Positions 26,893 to 35,939 of a stretch of DNA of 64,000 nt are shown here, in pieces. The stretch is from Thiohalocapsa sp. PB-PSB1 (GTDB lineage Bacteria; Pseudomonadota; Gammaproteobacteria; Chromatiales; Chromatiaceae): positions 310,001 to 374,000 of the forward strand of contig CP050890.1 in assembly GCA_016745215.1 (NCBI GenBank), in the 5' to 3' direction. The translations under genes were made by a program, and so were the position numbers. How positions within the stretch are numbered: position 1 is the stretch's first letter; each line of letters opens with the position of its first letter. The notes below the pieces were generated by a model. It searched no databases. It saw only the letters and a program-made list of their open reading frames with translations, and was not told where the DNA came from.

Positions 26893-27033
26893 TGCGGCGG
26901 TGCGGATGTTCCGCTACCATTTCTGCTGTTTGTCGTTGCCGTAATCGCTCATCGTGGGTTATCGATGACGACCACGATAAGGACAACGACAACGACTGCA
27001 AACAGTCTCGCGACTTCCGCAGCAGAGCACTAG
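26890..27033. repeat. Family C repeat, copy 2
   Basis: Starts CTAGTGCGGCGGTGCGG at the peroxidase stop codon (TAG 26890-26892 is part of the element end) and runs to GCAGCAGAGCACTAGGC. The two ends share inverted CTAGTGC. It is about 24 bp longer than copy 1 through an ACGATAAGGACAACGACA insertion. Confidence 0.8.
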
Positions 27034-27163
27034 GCATACAGCTGGGCATTCCAACTGGCCATTTCCCATAAAGCCGCGTTCAACGAAAGCATCAACGGCC
27101 AGGGAGTCGACCAATGAAACCCGCGGCAAACCGCGACGACCGACAACCGTACTCGCATCGCTG

Positions 27164-27592
27164 ATGGAAGCCTATCTCGGACTGTTCGCCGCCGCATTCG
27201 TCGCCGCGACCCTGCTGCCCTTTTACTCCGAGATGGCATTGGCCGGACTGCAATCCGCCGGCTACGACAGCCTCGTGCTCTGGTGCTGGGCCACCGCCGG
27301 CAACACCCTAGGCGCCGCTGTCAACTGGACCCTCGGGCGCTGGTTGTTGCACTTTCAGCAGCGGCGCTGGTTCCCCTTCAAACCAGCGCAACTCGGTCTG
27401 GCGCAGCGCTGGTATCAGCGCTGGGGTGTTTGGTCTCTGCTGCTGGCCTGGTTGCCGGTGGGGGGCGATGCGCTGACCTTTATCGCTGGAATCATGCGTG
27501 TTCACTTTACATTATTCTTTATCCTGACCGCGACCGGTAAAGGTCTGCGCTATGCTGCCGTGTTGGGCATCACGGGATGGCTGCTGCCATGA
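27164..27592 (+). CDS. YqaA-family membrane protein (VTT/SNARE-associated domain)
   Basis: The 142-residue product is an inner-membrane protein with about four hydrophobic segments. It has the YqaA features LFAAAFVAATLLPFYSEMAL, AGNTLGAAVNWTLGRWL, WYQRWGVWSLLLAWLPVGGD and FIAGIMRVHFTLFF, ending GLRYAAVLGITGWLL. This is the DedA/VTT superfamily, some members of which handle lipid or osmolyte transport; the role of YqaA is not settled. No functional partner is visible beside it. Confidence 0.85.
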   Translation: MEAYLGLFAAAFVAATLLPFYSEMALAGLQSAGYDSLVLWCWATAGNTLGAAVNWTLGRWLLHFQQRRWFPFKPAQLGLAQRWYQRWGVWSLLLAWLPVGGDALTFIAGIMRVHFTLFFILTATGKGLRYAAVLGITGWLLP

Positions 27593-27732
27593 CGGTTTAT
27601 GGCCAACCCGTTCTCCTTAACGCATTGCCTGAATTGGCAAGAACCAATACCGCAAACCAACACTAGACAGATTTGTGGCACTCCCAGGGGATCGAACTGA
27701 CAACACGCGAAGACATCAACACCGCTGCCCTG

Positions 27733-28431
27733 ATGCTGATCTTGTTGCTGCTGGCGGGATGCGCTACACAACCGACCATGGCACCCGCGCCAATCGCGGA
27801 CAACCTGGTTCAAGATGCCGATATGGCCAGACAAGGTTGGTGGTACCTGCGCTTCCGTCTCGACTGGCCAGAAGGCGCCCAGCCCGCCTGGCATCGAGAC
27901 GTGCTGATTGCAGATCAGGTAATACGCCCAATCCTAGCCGACAACCGTGAGGCCATCTCGCTATGGCGCTTTCATCGCCGGGCCGTGCGCGATGCTGCCG
28001 GCCATCAGTTCAGCTTTATTTTTCGTTCGCCAGCCAGCACCGCTGCCAAGGTGTACAAACAGGTTGGAGCCAGCCCGATTGCGGCGCGGCTGAAACGACG
28101 CGGGACCCTCGAATCGATCGGCTACGATGACCTGCGCCAACTTCAGCGACCTGACATCACCGACACATCCGACCAAGCCTGGTCGCGGCACATGCAGGCG
28201 GCCTGGCCGGCGTTCATCATGGGAGTCAGTCAGCTTTGGCTGAATTTGATCGAGCAGATTGGCCGCGACGGCGACTGGCCGCGGGGGCTCGATGCCCGCT
28301 ATCGGGCGATTGACGCATCGCTGAACGCTATCTGGAGGCGCGAAGGCAGCCATGCCCTGCTGCATCACCTGAACGCGCTCTTCGCCTACCGCCCCGTGAT
28401 CGTGACCACAAGGGCGCCGATGCGATTTTGA
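27733..28431 (+). CDS. Putative lipoprotein of unknown function
   Basis: From ATG 27733 the product has 232 residues, opening with MLILLLLAGCATQP, whose AGC is a lipobox with a very short n-region. An alternative TTG start at 27673 would add 20 residues. The mature protein contains WHRDVLIADQVIRPIL, EAISLWRFHRRAVRDAAGHQ, FSFIFRSPASTAAKVYKQV and WPAFIMGVSQLWLNLIEQI. The tryptophan and histidine pattern suggests a folded periplasmic domain, but I do not recognise a named family. It precedes two glycosyltransferase genes by 128 bp on the same strand. Confidence 0.7.
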   Translation: MLILLLLAGCATQPTMAPAPIADNLVQDADMARQGWWYLRFRLDWPEGAQPAWHRDVLIADQVIRPILADNREAISLWRFHRRAVRDAAGHQFSFIFRSPASTAAKVYKQVGASPIAARLKRRGTLESIGYDDLRQLQRPDITDTSDQAWSRHMQAAWPAFIMGVSQLWLNLIEQIGRDGDWPRGLDARYRAIDASLNAIWRREGSHALLHHLNALFAYRPVIVTTRAPMRF

Positions 28432-28559
28432 CATAGACCGAACTGCATTGGACGATCACCCGAGATACGCGCAATCAAGGATTGCGCGTATGATGACCGC
28501 TCAGGCGCAACACGCAGACGACCAGGCGCCGGTAACTTCAACTCGGATGGATCTTCAGC

Positions 28560-29414
28560 GTGAAACTCTCAGTCATTTTACCAGCGAAAGACGAGGCAGA
28601 TGCTCTGCAAGCATTGTTGCCCGAAATCCGAGCAGTAGTCGGCGATGCGGAGATCATCGTCGTTGACGACGGATCAACAGACGAGACCGCCAACATCGTC
28701 ACGAACGCTAACGTACGCCTGATCTCTCACCCCTATGCCCTGGGCAACGGTGCCGCCGTCAAGGCCGGCGCCCGGGCCGCAAGCGGAGATGTGCTGGTGC
28801 TGATGGACGCCGATGGTCAACACGATCCGACCGACATTCCGCGCTTTCTCGAGCGCCTGGATCGAGGCTATGACATGGTGGTTGGCGCGCGTGACAGCGC
28901 ATCGCAGGCGAACCTGTGGCGGCTGCTGGCGAATACTGCTTATAATTATTTCGCCTCCTGGATCACCGGACATCGAATCGCCGACCTCACCTCCGGCTTT
29001 CGCGTTGTGCGCGCCGACCTGTTCCGGCGCTTTCTGTACCTGCTGCCAAACGGGTTCTCCTATCCGAGCACCATCACGATGGCATTTTTTCGCTCTGGCT
29101 ATCTTGTGGATTACATCCCCATCACCGCACACCCCCGCTTTGGCCGCAGTCACCTGCAACCGCTGCGTGACGGTGTGCGATTTGTTCTGATTTTGTTCAA
29201 GATCGCGACACTGTATTCGCCATTGAAGATTTTTTTCCCTGTCAGTGCCGGGTTCTTTATCACTGGCGTGGGCTACTACCTGTTTACCTATCTGAGCTGG
29301 GGTCGATTAACCAACATGAGCACCCTGCTCTTGTCCATCAGCGTCGTTCTGTTCATGATGGGACTGGTCTCAGAGCAAATTACGGCGCTGTATTATCGCG
29401 ACAACGATCGCTGA
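28560..29414 (+). CDS. Family 2 glycosyltransferase (polyprenyl-phosphate sugar synthase type)
   Basis: The 284-residue product from GTG 28560 has the GT-A fold of DPM1/GtrB-like enzymes. It opens KLSVILPAKDEADALQALLP, followed by IIVVDDGSTDET with the nucleotide-binding aspartates, DVLVLMDADGQHDPTDIPRF with the Asp-x-Asp metal site, and MVVGARDSAS. The C-terminal 80 residues form two membrane helices (IFFPVSAGFFITGVGYYLF and LLLSISVVLFMMGLV). It probably transfers a sugar to a polyprenyl phosphate at the cytoplasmic face. The next glycosyltransferase begins 13 bp downstream, so the two are likely one operon. Confidence 0.9.
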   Translation: MKLSVILPAKDEADALQALLPEIRAVVGDAEIIVVDDGSTDETANIVTNANVRLISHPYALGNGAAVKAGARAASGDVLVLMDADGQHDPTDIPRFLERLDRGYDMVVGARDSASQANLWRLLANTAYNYFASWITGHRIADLTSGFRVVRADLFRRFLYLLPNGFSYPSTITMAFFRSGYLVDYIPITAHPRFGRSHLQPLRDGVRFVLILFKIATLYSPLKIFFPVSAGFFITGVGYYLFTYLSWGRLTNMSTLLLSISVVLFMMGLVSEQITALYYRDNDR

Positions 29415-29426
29415 GCATCGAACCCC

Positions 29427-30716
29427 ATGCGCGCACCATCCGTACCAGCGTCGCGCCCCGGCCAGCAAGCGCCGCTACCGCCAACGGCAAGCACCCGCAA
29501 ACCCCGATTGCTGGTGTTGACCTCCACCTTTCCACGCTGGCGTGATGACAACCAACCGCCCTTCGTCTTCGAATTGAGTCGTCGCCTGACCAACGACTTT
29601 GACATTACCGTGCTGGCACCGCGAGCACCCGGCAGCCTGGATCGGGAAGAGATGGATGGCCTGCATATCGTTCGCTTCGCTTACTTCATCCGGCGCTGGG
29701 AAAATCTTGCCACCCATGGTGGCGGCATCCTCAACCGCCTCCAGGTCAACCCGCTTAACTATCTGTTGCTGCCGCTGTTTCTGACAGGCCAATTGCGCGC
29801 CCTACTGGGCCTGTTGCGGCGCGGAAACTATGACTTGATCCACGCACATTGGCTGATTCCGCAAGGATTGCTGGCCGTTGTCGCGCGCCGCTTGGTCCGT
29901 TGTGACGCAGCACTGGTCTGCACCTCGCACGGCGGCGACCTCTTTGCATTGCGCGGCGCTCTGTTACGACGACTGAAAATCGGCGTTATGCGGAACAGCC
30001 GGATGATTACGGTTGTCAGCACCGTGATGCGCAAGCAGGTACTGCGTATGAACATTGCCCGCGATCAGGTAGAGGTCATTCCTATGGGTGTAGACCTGCA
30101 GCAGCGTTTCACCCCCGATCCAAATCAGCCGCGCAGCAACATGGACCTGCTCTTCGTGGGACGGCTAGTGGAAAAAAAGGGCGTACAAACCATGCTCCAC
30201 GCGCTGCCAAGGGTGATCAGCCGCTATCCGGAGGTGCGCCTCACCATCGCCGGCAGCGGCCCGCTGGAACAGAGGCTGCGCCAGCTGGCCAGAGATCTTG
30301 GCATTGCCCATTGCGTCCGCTTTCTCGGACAGATCGCCCAAGCGGATTTGCCCCGATTGTATCGGCAGGCTGCGCTGTTCATCGCCCCATTCCAGATTGC
30401 CGACAGCGGCGATCAGGAGGGTTTGGGCCTGGTATTGGTAGAGGCGATGAGCTGTGGTTGCTGTGTGCTTTGCGGAGCCGTTCCCGCCACCGCGGACGCC
30501 ATCACGGACGGTATCACCGGGGCCTGTTTTGCGCCCGGCGACCCCGAGGCACTCGCCGAGAAAATCATCGCCTTGCTTGCTGACCCGCACCTGCGCGCAC
30601 GCCTTGCCGACAATGGCCGCGCGCATTGCCGCAAAGCATTTGACTGGGAGCACATCGCCACGCGCTATCGACGGGTGCTGATGCGATCACTCGCCCCCGT
30701 TACAGCAACACCCTAA
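29427..30716 (+). CDS. Family 4 (GT-B) glycosyltransferase
   Basis: The 429-residue product is a typical GT4 retaining glycosyltransferase. After a Pro/Ser-rich N-terminus it shows LLVLTSTFPRWRDDNQPPFV, YDLIHAHWLIPQGLLAV, SHGGDLFALRGALLRRLK, LLFVGRLVEKKGVQTMLHAL and LTIAGSGPLEQRLRQLARDL. The nucleotide-sugar E-x7-E motif lies in EGLGLVLVEAMSCG. The sugar and acceptor cannot be told from sequence. Tight spacing to the preceding GT2 suggests joint work on a surface glycan or glycolipid. Confidence 0.92.
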   Translation: MRAPSVPASRPGQQAPLPPTASTRKPRLLVLTSTFPRWRDDNQPPFVFELSRRLTNDFDITVLAPRAPGSLDREEMDGLHIVRFAYFIRRWENLATHGGGILNRLQVNPLNYLLLPLFLTGQLRALLGLLRRGNYDLIHAHWLIPQGLLAVVARRLVRCDAALVCTSHGGDLFALRGALLRRLKIGVMRNSRMITVVSTVMRKQVLRMNIARDQVEVIPMGVDLQQRFTPDPNQPRSNMDLLFVGRLVEKKGVQTMLHALPRVISRYPEVRLTIAGSGPLEQRLRQLARDLGIAHCVRFLGQIAQADLPRLYRQAALFIAPFQIADSGDQEGLGLVLVEAMSCGCCVLCGAVPATADAITDGITGACFAPGDPEALAEKIIALLADPHLRARLADNGRAHCRKAFDWEHIATRYRRVLMRSLAPVTATP

Positions 30717-30770
30717 GTGGCGGTTCATGAATAACCTATACAACGCTATCCAGACATCGGCGGAGTGCAA

Positions 30771-30964
30771 TCGGGGTCGCTATCGGAATCGGAATCGAAT
30801 CCGCTCATCGATCAAAGCAGCCGGCTCGATACCAATCCCTAATGTTGACCTTGACACCGATCCCGACACCGACTAAGCATCCATCAACCGGGAAGCGCTT
30901 GTTTTAGTGGGACTGCAGATTTCGACAGCCTACCCAACACCCCTGTGCTCTCTGTGGTGAATCA
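30771..30964. repeat. Family D repeat, copy 2
   Basis: TCGGGGTCGCTATCGGAATC, AGCCGGCTCGATACCAATCC, ACCGATCCCGACACCGAC, CATCAACCGGGAAGCGC and AGATTTCGACAGCC match the copy at 35640-35810 in the opposite orientation. It ends in CTCTGTGGTGAATCACC, one arm of family E. Confidence 0.75.
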
Positions 30965-31063
30965 CCCTTCGCCATAGATCAAGAATACTTTCGCAGTCTC
31001 ATTTGCGACTGTGAAACTATTCCAGAAATACACAAAAAGAAGATTAACCAAAAAGGACATGAA

Positions 31064-31188
31064 GGGTGCTGCCGTATGAAAATGTTCAACCATTCATTCA
31101 GGATGCAGTTCGATTCACCGCAGAGACGCAGAGAAGAGGATGCATCCGCCTTGGCACCTCTGCGCACTCTGCGTCTCTGCGGTGAATA
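31064..31188. repeat. Composite family E repeat, partial copy
   Basis: GGGTGCTGCC (31064) opens a stretch whose inverted sequence resembles 23462-23519, followed by a complete family E hairpin with arms TTCACCGCAGAGACGCAGAG (31114-31133) and CTCTGCGTCTCTGCGGTGAA. The region 30717-31349 holds no gene besides these repeats. Confidence 0.7.
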
Positions 31189-31349
31189 CTGACACGACTT
31201 GAAGGCAAAACCTGACATGAAGTCAGATAAGATATTAAAATTTAAATTTTGTCTTCTTGCGCTTGGTGTACCTGGTGGTAAGAATCATCTTCTGCACCCT
31301 GCCGCGAATACTTGCACAGTCTCATTTGCGACGGCATCCAGAGCAGCCT

Positions 31350-32372
31350 TCAACGAGGATGCACACGCAGACTGACTTCGCCGGCATGGAAAGCACGCCG
31401 TTCACCGTCGCTGTCCAACAGCAATGCACCATCGCGATTAATGCCGGCATGCACCCCGGCAATGCGCCGATCGCCGAGAATGAGTTCCACTGGTTCACCG
31501 AGGTAGGCGTCGAGACGTTGCCATTCGGCCAGAAACGGCAGCAACCCGTCCTTGCCATAGCGTTGCAATGCTCCAGCAAGTTCGGCGATCAAGCCCGCCG
31601 CGATTGTATTTCGGCAATATGTGCCAGCACCCAGTACCGTTGTCAGATCAGTCCAAGGCTGTTCGATGGCAAGCGCGCGCGTCGGATTCAGGCGCAGATT
31701 GACCCCGACGCCAACCACCACATGGCTCGGCCCTTGGGACTCACCGGCCACTTCCAGCAATAGCCCAGCGAGTTTGCGCCGGCGCCAATGCAGATCATTG
31801 GGCCATTTAACCCCAATCTGTTGCGCCCCGGCAGCGGCGAGCGCGCGCGCCACCGCAACGCCGGCGGCCAGACTCAGTCCACCAAGCTGCGCAGGCGCCA
31901 GCGGATAGCGCCATAGGATAGACAAATAAATGTTTGCCCCGAAGGGCGATACCCAGCTCCGCCCATGGCGCCCGCGCCCGGCACGCTGTCGCTCTGCCAA
32001 ACAGACGCTACCGCCGGGCGCACCATCGCCGGCGCATCGCATCAGCCAACTGTTGGTGGAATCGACATCGTCGAGCAGGTCAATGCGACCGATTTGCTGC
32101 TGCACTGACGATGGCAATGCATTGCGGATCAGACTGATATCAAGCAGCTGTAAAGGCTCGCGCAGGCGATATCCTTTCCCGCGCCAGGACTCCAGATCCA
32201 ATCCGAACTGGTCCGCTGCCTTGCGCACTGCTTTCCAGACCGCGGTCCGACTGATCCCCAGCCGCGCGGCAATAGCCGCGCCGGAATGCAGTTCACCATC
32301 CGCCAGCAGCCGGACGATGTCGCGGTGCCGCTGCAACGCGGCCTGCCGCTCGACCTGGAAATCAGCCGGCAT
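31350..32372 (-). CDS. birA: Bifunctional biotin operon repressor / biotin-protein ligase
   Basis: BirA attaches biotin to acetyl-CoA carboxylase BCCP and, with its N-terminal helix-turn-helix, can repress biotin synthesis genes. The 340-residue product has the HTH LHSGAAIAARLGISRTAVWK (residues 29-48), then the ligase core with DDVDSTNSWLMRC, ERQRAGRGRHGRSWVSPFG, IYLSILWRYPLAPAQLGGLS, GVKWPNDLHWRRRKLAGLL and VVGVGVNLRLNP. The C-terminal SH3-like domain is present. Its start overlaps the end of the M61 peptidase gene by 11 bp, so the pair is probably translationally coupled. Confidence 0.95.
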   Translation of the reverse strand: MPADFQVERQAALQRHRDIVRLLADGELHSGAAIAARLGISRTAVWKAVRKAADQFGLDLESWRGKGYRLREPLQLLDISLIRNALPSSVQQQIGRIDLLDDVDSTNSWLMRCAGDGAPGGSVCLAERQRAGRGRHGRSWVSPFGANIYLSILWRYPLAPAQLGGLSLAAGVAVARALAAAGAQQIGVKWPNDLHWRRRKLAGLLLEVAGESQGPSHVVVGVGVNLRLNPTRALAIEQPWTDLTTVLGAGTYCRNTIAAGLIAELAGALQRYGKDGLLPFLAEWQRLDAYLGEPVELILGDRRIAGVHAGINRDGALLLDSDGERRAFHAGEVSLRVHPR

Positions 32373-34206
32373 CGCCGAGCCAGACCGCGCGCCGCGCTAA
32401 CACATCCGCCGATACATTCGGGTTCAAGCATAATTCACAGGTGTCTGCCGGCGCCAACTCCGGCGTCACGACAAAACGCATCAGCTCGTCACGGCGAAAG
32501 GCATGGATCTTCAGCGGTTGACCGATCTCGGCTTGACGCAGCAAATCGCCAGCCGTCGCCGGGCTTGCGCGCAGACCATTGATGGCGACCAGCACGTCAC
32601 CTGGTGCCAGCCCCGCGTTACGGGCCGGGCGAGCATCGAGCACCGCCGCCACCTGGGCCTCGGCAACCCCGGGTTGCAGGCGCAGCCCGATGTCGGCGGC
32701 GGGCTCGACCGGCTCGAACACGTCGCTGACGTTACCAGTATCGTTGTCTCCGCGGGATGAGCGCAAGCGCATGCCGACACCAACACTGGCGAGCAGTTCG
32801 GCTAGGTTCAGATCATCGGTGGAATCCAATGCTTGAGCGAAGAAATCAGTTAGATCCAGGCCGCTGACCTCGCTTGCGATGGCCTCCACGCCACGCTCCG
32901 GCACGCCGTCTCGAGACTGGCCATAACGCTGCCAGAGCGCACGCATCAGGTCGTCCAGCGAGCATCGATCGCCTGTATCTCGACGCATGATCAGGTCCAG
33001 CGCCAGGGCCACCAGGGCGCCCTTGCCGTAGTAGCTGACGATAGCGTTCGGCGCATTGGCGTCTTGTTTATAGAATTTGGTCCAGGCGTCAAAGCTCGAC
33101 TCTGCCAAGGTTTGTCGCAGCCGCCCCGGATTGCGCATGACGCGGGTGATCGTCTCGGCCAGTAATTCCAGATAACTCTTCGCGTCGATCCGGCCGCTGC
33201 GCACCAGGGCCAAGTCGTCGTAGTAGGACGTGATGCCTTCAAAGGCCCACAGCAAACGGGTGTGTACCTCGCGCTCCAGGCCCTGATCAGCAAACACCGC
33301 GGGGCGAATGCGCTTCACGTTCCACAGGTGGAAATACTCGTGGCTGCACAGCCCCAAAAAGCGCCGATAGCCTTCGCTGGGCAAGGTGTCCGAATCAGCC
33401 GCCGCGCCAGCGCGGGGCGGTCTCGGCAAGTCACCGCGGCTGCAAAGCAAACTGCTTGAAAAACGGTGTTCGAGCCCGCCGTAGCCATCTCCAACCACCA
33501 TGGTCAAAAAGACATAGCGATCGATCGGCAATTCCCCGAACAAAGCGGCATGCTGCTCGCAGATGGGCCGCAAATCCCTGGCCAAGCGATCCAGATCGGC
33601 TTGTTGACGGCCGCTGATGGCCATCCGGTGCGGCACGCCCTGGACCTGAAAATCGACCAGATCGAACTTGCCCATCTCCACCGGATGATCGATCAGATCG
33701 TCGTAATCGTCGGCCAGATAACCGCCAAAGCCTTGGGAGTCGACGTCGGCAGGGCGCAAACTGGTGGCGACGCGCCAATGCGCATAGGCAGCGGCAGTCG
33801 GCGCAAGCAACTCCAGCCGGCAGGGACTTGCGTCGAAGCCGTGCACGCGCAACAGCAGACTCGGGCCGTTAAAGTAGCCATGGGTGATGTCCAGATGCGC
33901 AGAGCGCACGGTCAATTCCCAGGCATGGACCTGATAGCGAACGACGACATCGCCGTGAACGTCATCCAGTCGCCAGGTCTGTTTGTCGAGCTTGACGATG
34001 GCTAGCGTTCCCGAAGCTCCGCTCGCCCTGATGCCGGTGACATTACGCGCAAAATCGCGAATCATGTAGCTTCCCGGAATCCATGCAGGCATGCATAAGA
34101 CCAAGGTCTTTCTGGCAGATGCAGGAATTAGCAATTCGACATCGAACTGGTGAGATTGCGGACGAGTGGGACAAACGCGATAGGTCAGAGAGTAATCATC
34201 TGGCAT
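32362..34206 (-). CDS. M61-family (glycyl aminopeptidase-like) metallopeptidase with PDZ domain
   Basis: The 614-residue product is a cytoplasmic-type M61 peptidase: no signal peptide is seen. The N-terminal beta domain includes PAWIPGSYMIRDFARNV. The catalytic thermolysin-like domain has the zinc motif His289-Glu-Tyr-Phe-His293 in SHEYFHLWNVKRIRP, with GYGGLEHRFSSSLL upstream where the family has its substrate-contact G-x-M-E-N-like strand. Residues from about 500 form a PDZ domain (AGLAPGDVLVAINGLRAS). Substrate unknown; characterised relatives prefer N-terminal Gly or Ala. It is followed by birA with an 11-bp overlap. Confidence 0.92.
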   Translation of the reverse strand: MPDDYSLTYRVCPTRPQSHQFDVELLIPASARKTLVLCMPAWIPGSYMIRDFARNVTGIRASGASGTLAIVKLDKQTWRLDDVHGDVVVRYQVHAWELTVRSAHLDITHGYFNGPSLLLRVHGFDASPCRLELLAPTAAAYAHWRVATSLRPADVDSQGFGGYLADDYDDLIDHPVEMGKFDLVDFQVQGVPHRMAISGRQQADLDRLARDLRPICEQHAALFGELPIDRYVFLTMVVGDGYGGLEHRFSSSLLCSRGDLPRPPRAGAAADSDTLPSEGYRRFLGLCSHEYFHLWNVKRIRPAVFADQGLEREVHTRLLWAFEGITSYYDDLALVRSGRIDAKSYLELLAETITRVMRNPGRLRQTLAESSFDAWTKFYKQDANAPNAIVSYYGKGALVALALDLIMRRDTGDRCSLDDLMRALWQRYGQSRDGVPERGVEAIASEVSGLDLTDFFAQALDSTDDLNLAELLASVGVGMRLRSSRGDNDTGNVSDVFEPVEPAADIGLRLQPGVAEAQVAAVLDARPARNAGLAPGDVLVAINGLRASPATAGDLLRQAEIGQPLKIHAFRRDELMRFVVTPELAPADTCELCLNPNVSADVLARRAVWLGDAG

Positions 34207-34258
34207 GAAGACGGCCTGTTCAGTGGTTCAAAATGGGTTTAGACGATATCCTGGCTTT

Positions 34259-34417
34259 GGGCGATTGCCGGAGACAAACAGACCAACTGGCGCCGGATTC
34301 TCATTCGCCTTCGCGCAGCGGCAACCCGCCCATCGTCGCTCTATGGGCGGGTTGCCGCAACGTCGATGTCGGACGAGAAGACAAGCCAGGTGGTCCGTTT
34401 CTGCACAGAGATCACCT
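34259..34417. mobile_element. Family A MITE-like element, copy 2 (159 bp)
   Basis: Left end GGGCGATTGCCGGAGACAAA, right end (reversed) AGGTGATCTCTGTGCAGAAA. Internal palindrome CGGCAACCCGCCCAT ... ATGGGCGGGTTGCCG. It sits in the 440-bp divergent gap between the M61 peptidase and the SanA-like gene; 34418-34648 beyond it shows nothing recognisable. Confidence 0.85.
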
Positions 34418-34648
34418 AAAGAGTCACAAACGGCGGCATTTCCGTCTACAATCAAATGCATCGCGAGTGGTCGGCAGTTTCATTGCCGTGTATCGGCAAT
34501 TTCATAAAGGAATTCATAAACAACTTGACGCTGCAAGGGCGCAACCCGGTATACCCGACCTTGGTAATATCCAGCCCTGTCTATCCAGACCCGACGTAGC
34601 CGACTGCCGGTATAACCGACCTCGGTACATCTGATCGGTAAAACTGAT

Positions 34649-35443
34649 ATGGCCCAGCAACCGCAAACGAAAACAGATCCCATAGATCTGCCCAAACCAA
34701 GCCCAGCATCGGCCGAGGTATCAGCCAACGGCTCAGCTACGGCACGAGGATTGTTCCAGCGCAAGGGTCCGAAATCAATCTGGCGCCGAATCGGACTGGC
34801 ATTGGCCGTTCTGGTGCTGCTGGCGATCGGCACGGCACTGGGCATCGACCGGATGATCTCCGCCAGCGCCTCCAGCGCTATTGTGGACGAGATCAATCGG
34901 GTTACACCGACGCCGGTCGCGCTGCTGCTCGGCACGGCACGCACGCATCAGGGCCGCCCGAACCATTTCTACCGCGCCCGCATCGAAACCGCTGCCGCGT
35001 TGTACCACAGCGGTCGCGTGCGAGGCATCCTGGTCAGCGGCGACAATGCAACCCGTTACTATAACGAGCCCATCGCAATGCAAAAAGACCTGGTCGCACT
35101 CGGCGTGCCGCCGGAGTTCATTACGCTGGACTATGCTGGGTTCCGCACGCTGGATTCCGTGGTACGCGCTAAGAAAGTGTTTGGTATCGATCGTATGCTG
35201 ATCGTAAGTCAGCGGTTTCACGCCGAGCGCGCGATTTTTTTGGCTCGTCGCTTCGGTATCGACGCCAGCGGTCTTGCCGCCGCGGATCCGGACGCTGCTG
35301 GATTGATGAAAGTGCGCGCACGCGAGGTGCTTGCCCGCGTAGTCGCCGTCCTGGACATCATGACTGGTCGCGAGCCCAAGTTCCTCGGTACACCAGAAAC
35401 GGTGCGGCTGCGCAACGATACAGGACAACGCGGCTCTGCGTAG
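34649..35443 (+). CDS. SanA/YdcF-type DUF218 membrane protein
   Basis: The 264-residue product has a cytoplasmic N-terminus of about 45 residues, one membrane helix (RIGLALAVLVLLAIGTALGI) and a periplasmic DUF218 domain. Family motifs are ALLLGTARTHQGRPNHFYRA, AAALYHSGRVRGILVSGDN, YYNEPIAMQKDLVALGVPPE, DYAGFRTLDSVVRAKKVFG and LIVSQRFHAERAIFLARRFG. The layout matches SanA, which affects envelope permeability and vancomycin sensitivity in enteric bacteria. Single-gene context between repeat clusters. Confidence 0.88.
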   Translation: MAQQPQTKTDPIDLPKPSPASAEVSANGSATARGLFQRKGPKSIWRRIGLALAVLVLLAIGTALGIDRMISASASSAIVDEINRVTPTPVALLLGTARTHQGRPNHFYRARIETAAALYHSGRVRGILVSGDNATRYYNEPIAMQKDLVALGVPPEFITLDYAGFRTLDSVVRAKKVFGIDRMLIVSQRFHAERAIFLARRFGIDASGLAAADPDAAGLMKVRAREVLARVVAVLDIMTGREPKFLGTPETVRLRNDTGQRGSA

Positions 35444-35497
35444 TGAGGACGCATCGCTGATGTGCATATCCTGTATGCGCCGCGTCAATCTCGGCTA

Positions 35498-35635
35498 GTG
35501 CTCTGCTGCGCAAGTCGCGACACCGTTTGCAGTCGTTGTCGTAATCATGGTCGTCATCGATAGCCTAGGATGAGCGATTACGACAACGATAAACGGCAGA
35601 AATGGTAGCCGGACATCCGCACCAGTGTCGTGCCA
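35498..35635. repeat. Family C repeat, copy 3 (inverted)
   Basis: CTAGTGCTCTGCTGCGCAAG through GATGAGCGATTACGACAACG to GTAGCCGGACATCCGCACC. It is the reverse complement of the copies at 25651 and 26890. Confidence 0.8.
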
Positions 35636-35905
35636 GGCTGTCGAAATCTGCAGTCTCACGAAAACAAGCGCTTCCCGGTTGATGGATGCTGAGTCGGTGT
35701 CGGTGTCGGGATCGGGATCGGTGTCAAGGTCAACATGAGGGATTGGTATCGAGCTGGCTGCTTTGATCGATGAGCGGATTCGATTCCGATTCCGATAGCG
35801 ACCCCCGACACCGATGAGGCTTCCCCAGGGCGTTCGATGATGCAATCCAAGACCCGGAATCGGTTTGGCATCAAAACTCAGGACGTTTCGACAGCCGAGT
35901 GTCGT
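35636..35905. repeat. Family D repeat, copy 3, extended
   Basis: The first part (35636-35810) is the reverse of 30771-30960; the second (35790-35900) matches 8459-8570. This is the longest copy and links the two other partial copies into one consensus. The gap 35444-35939 is entirely repeat DNA. Confidence 0.8.
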
Positions 35906-35939
35906 GCTGCCGTTTACGCCGCCGCAAGCATTAAACGAT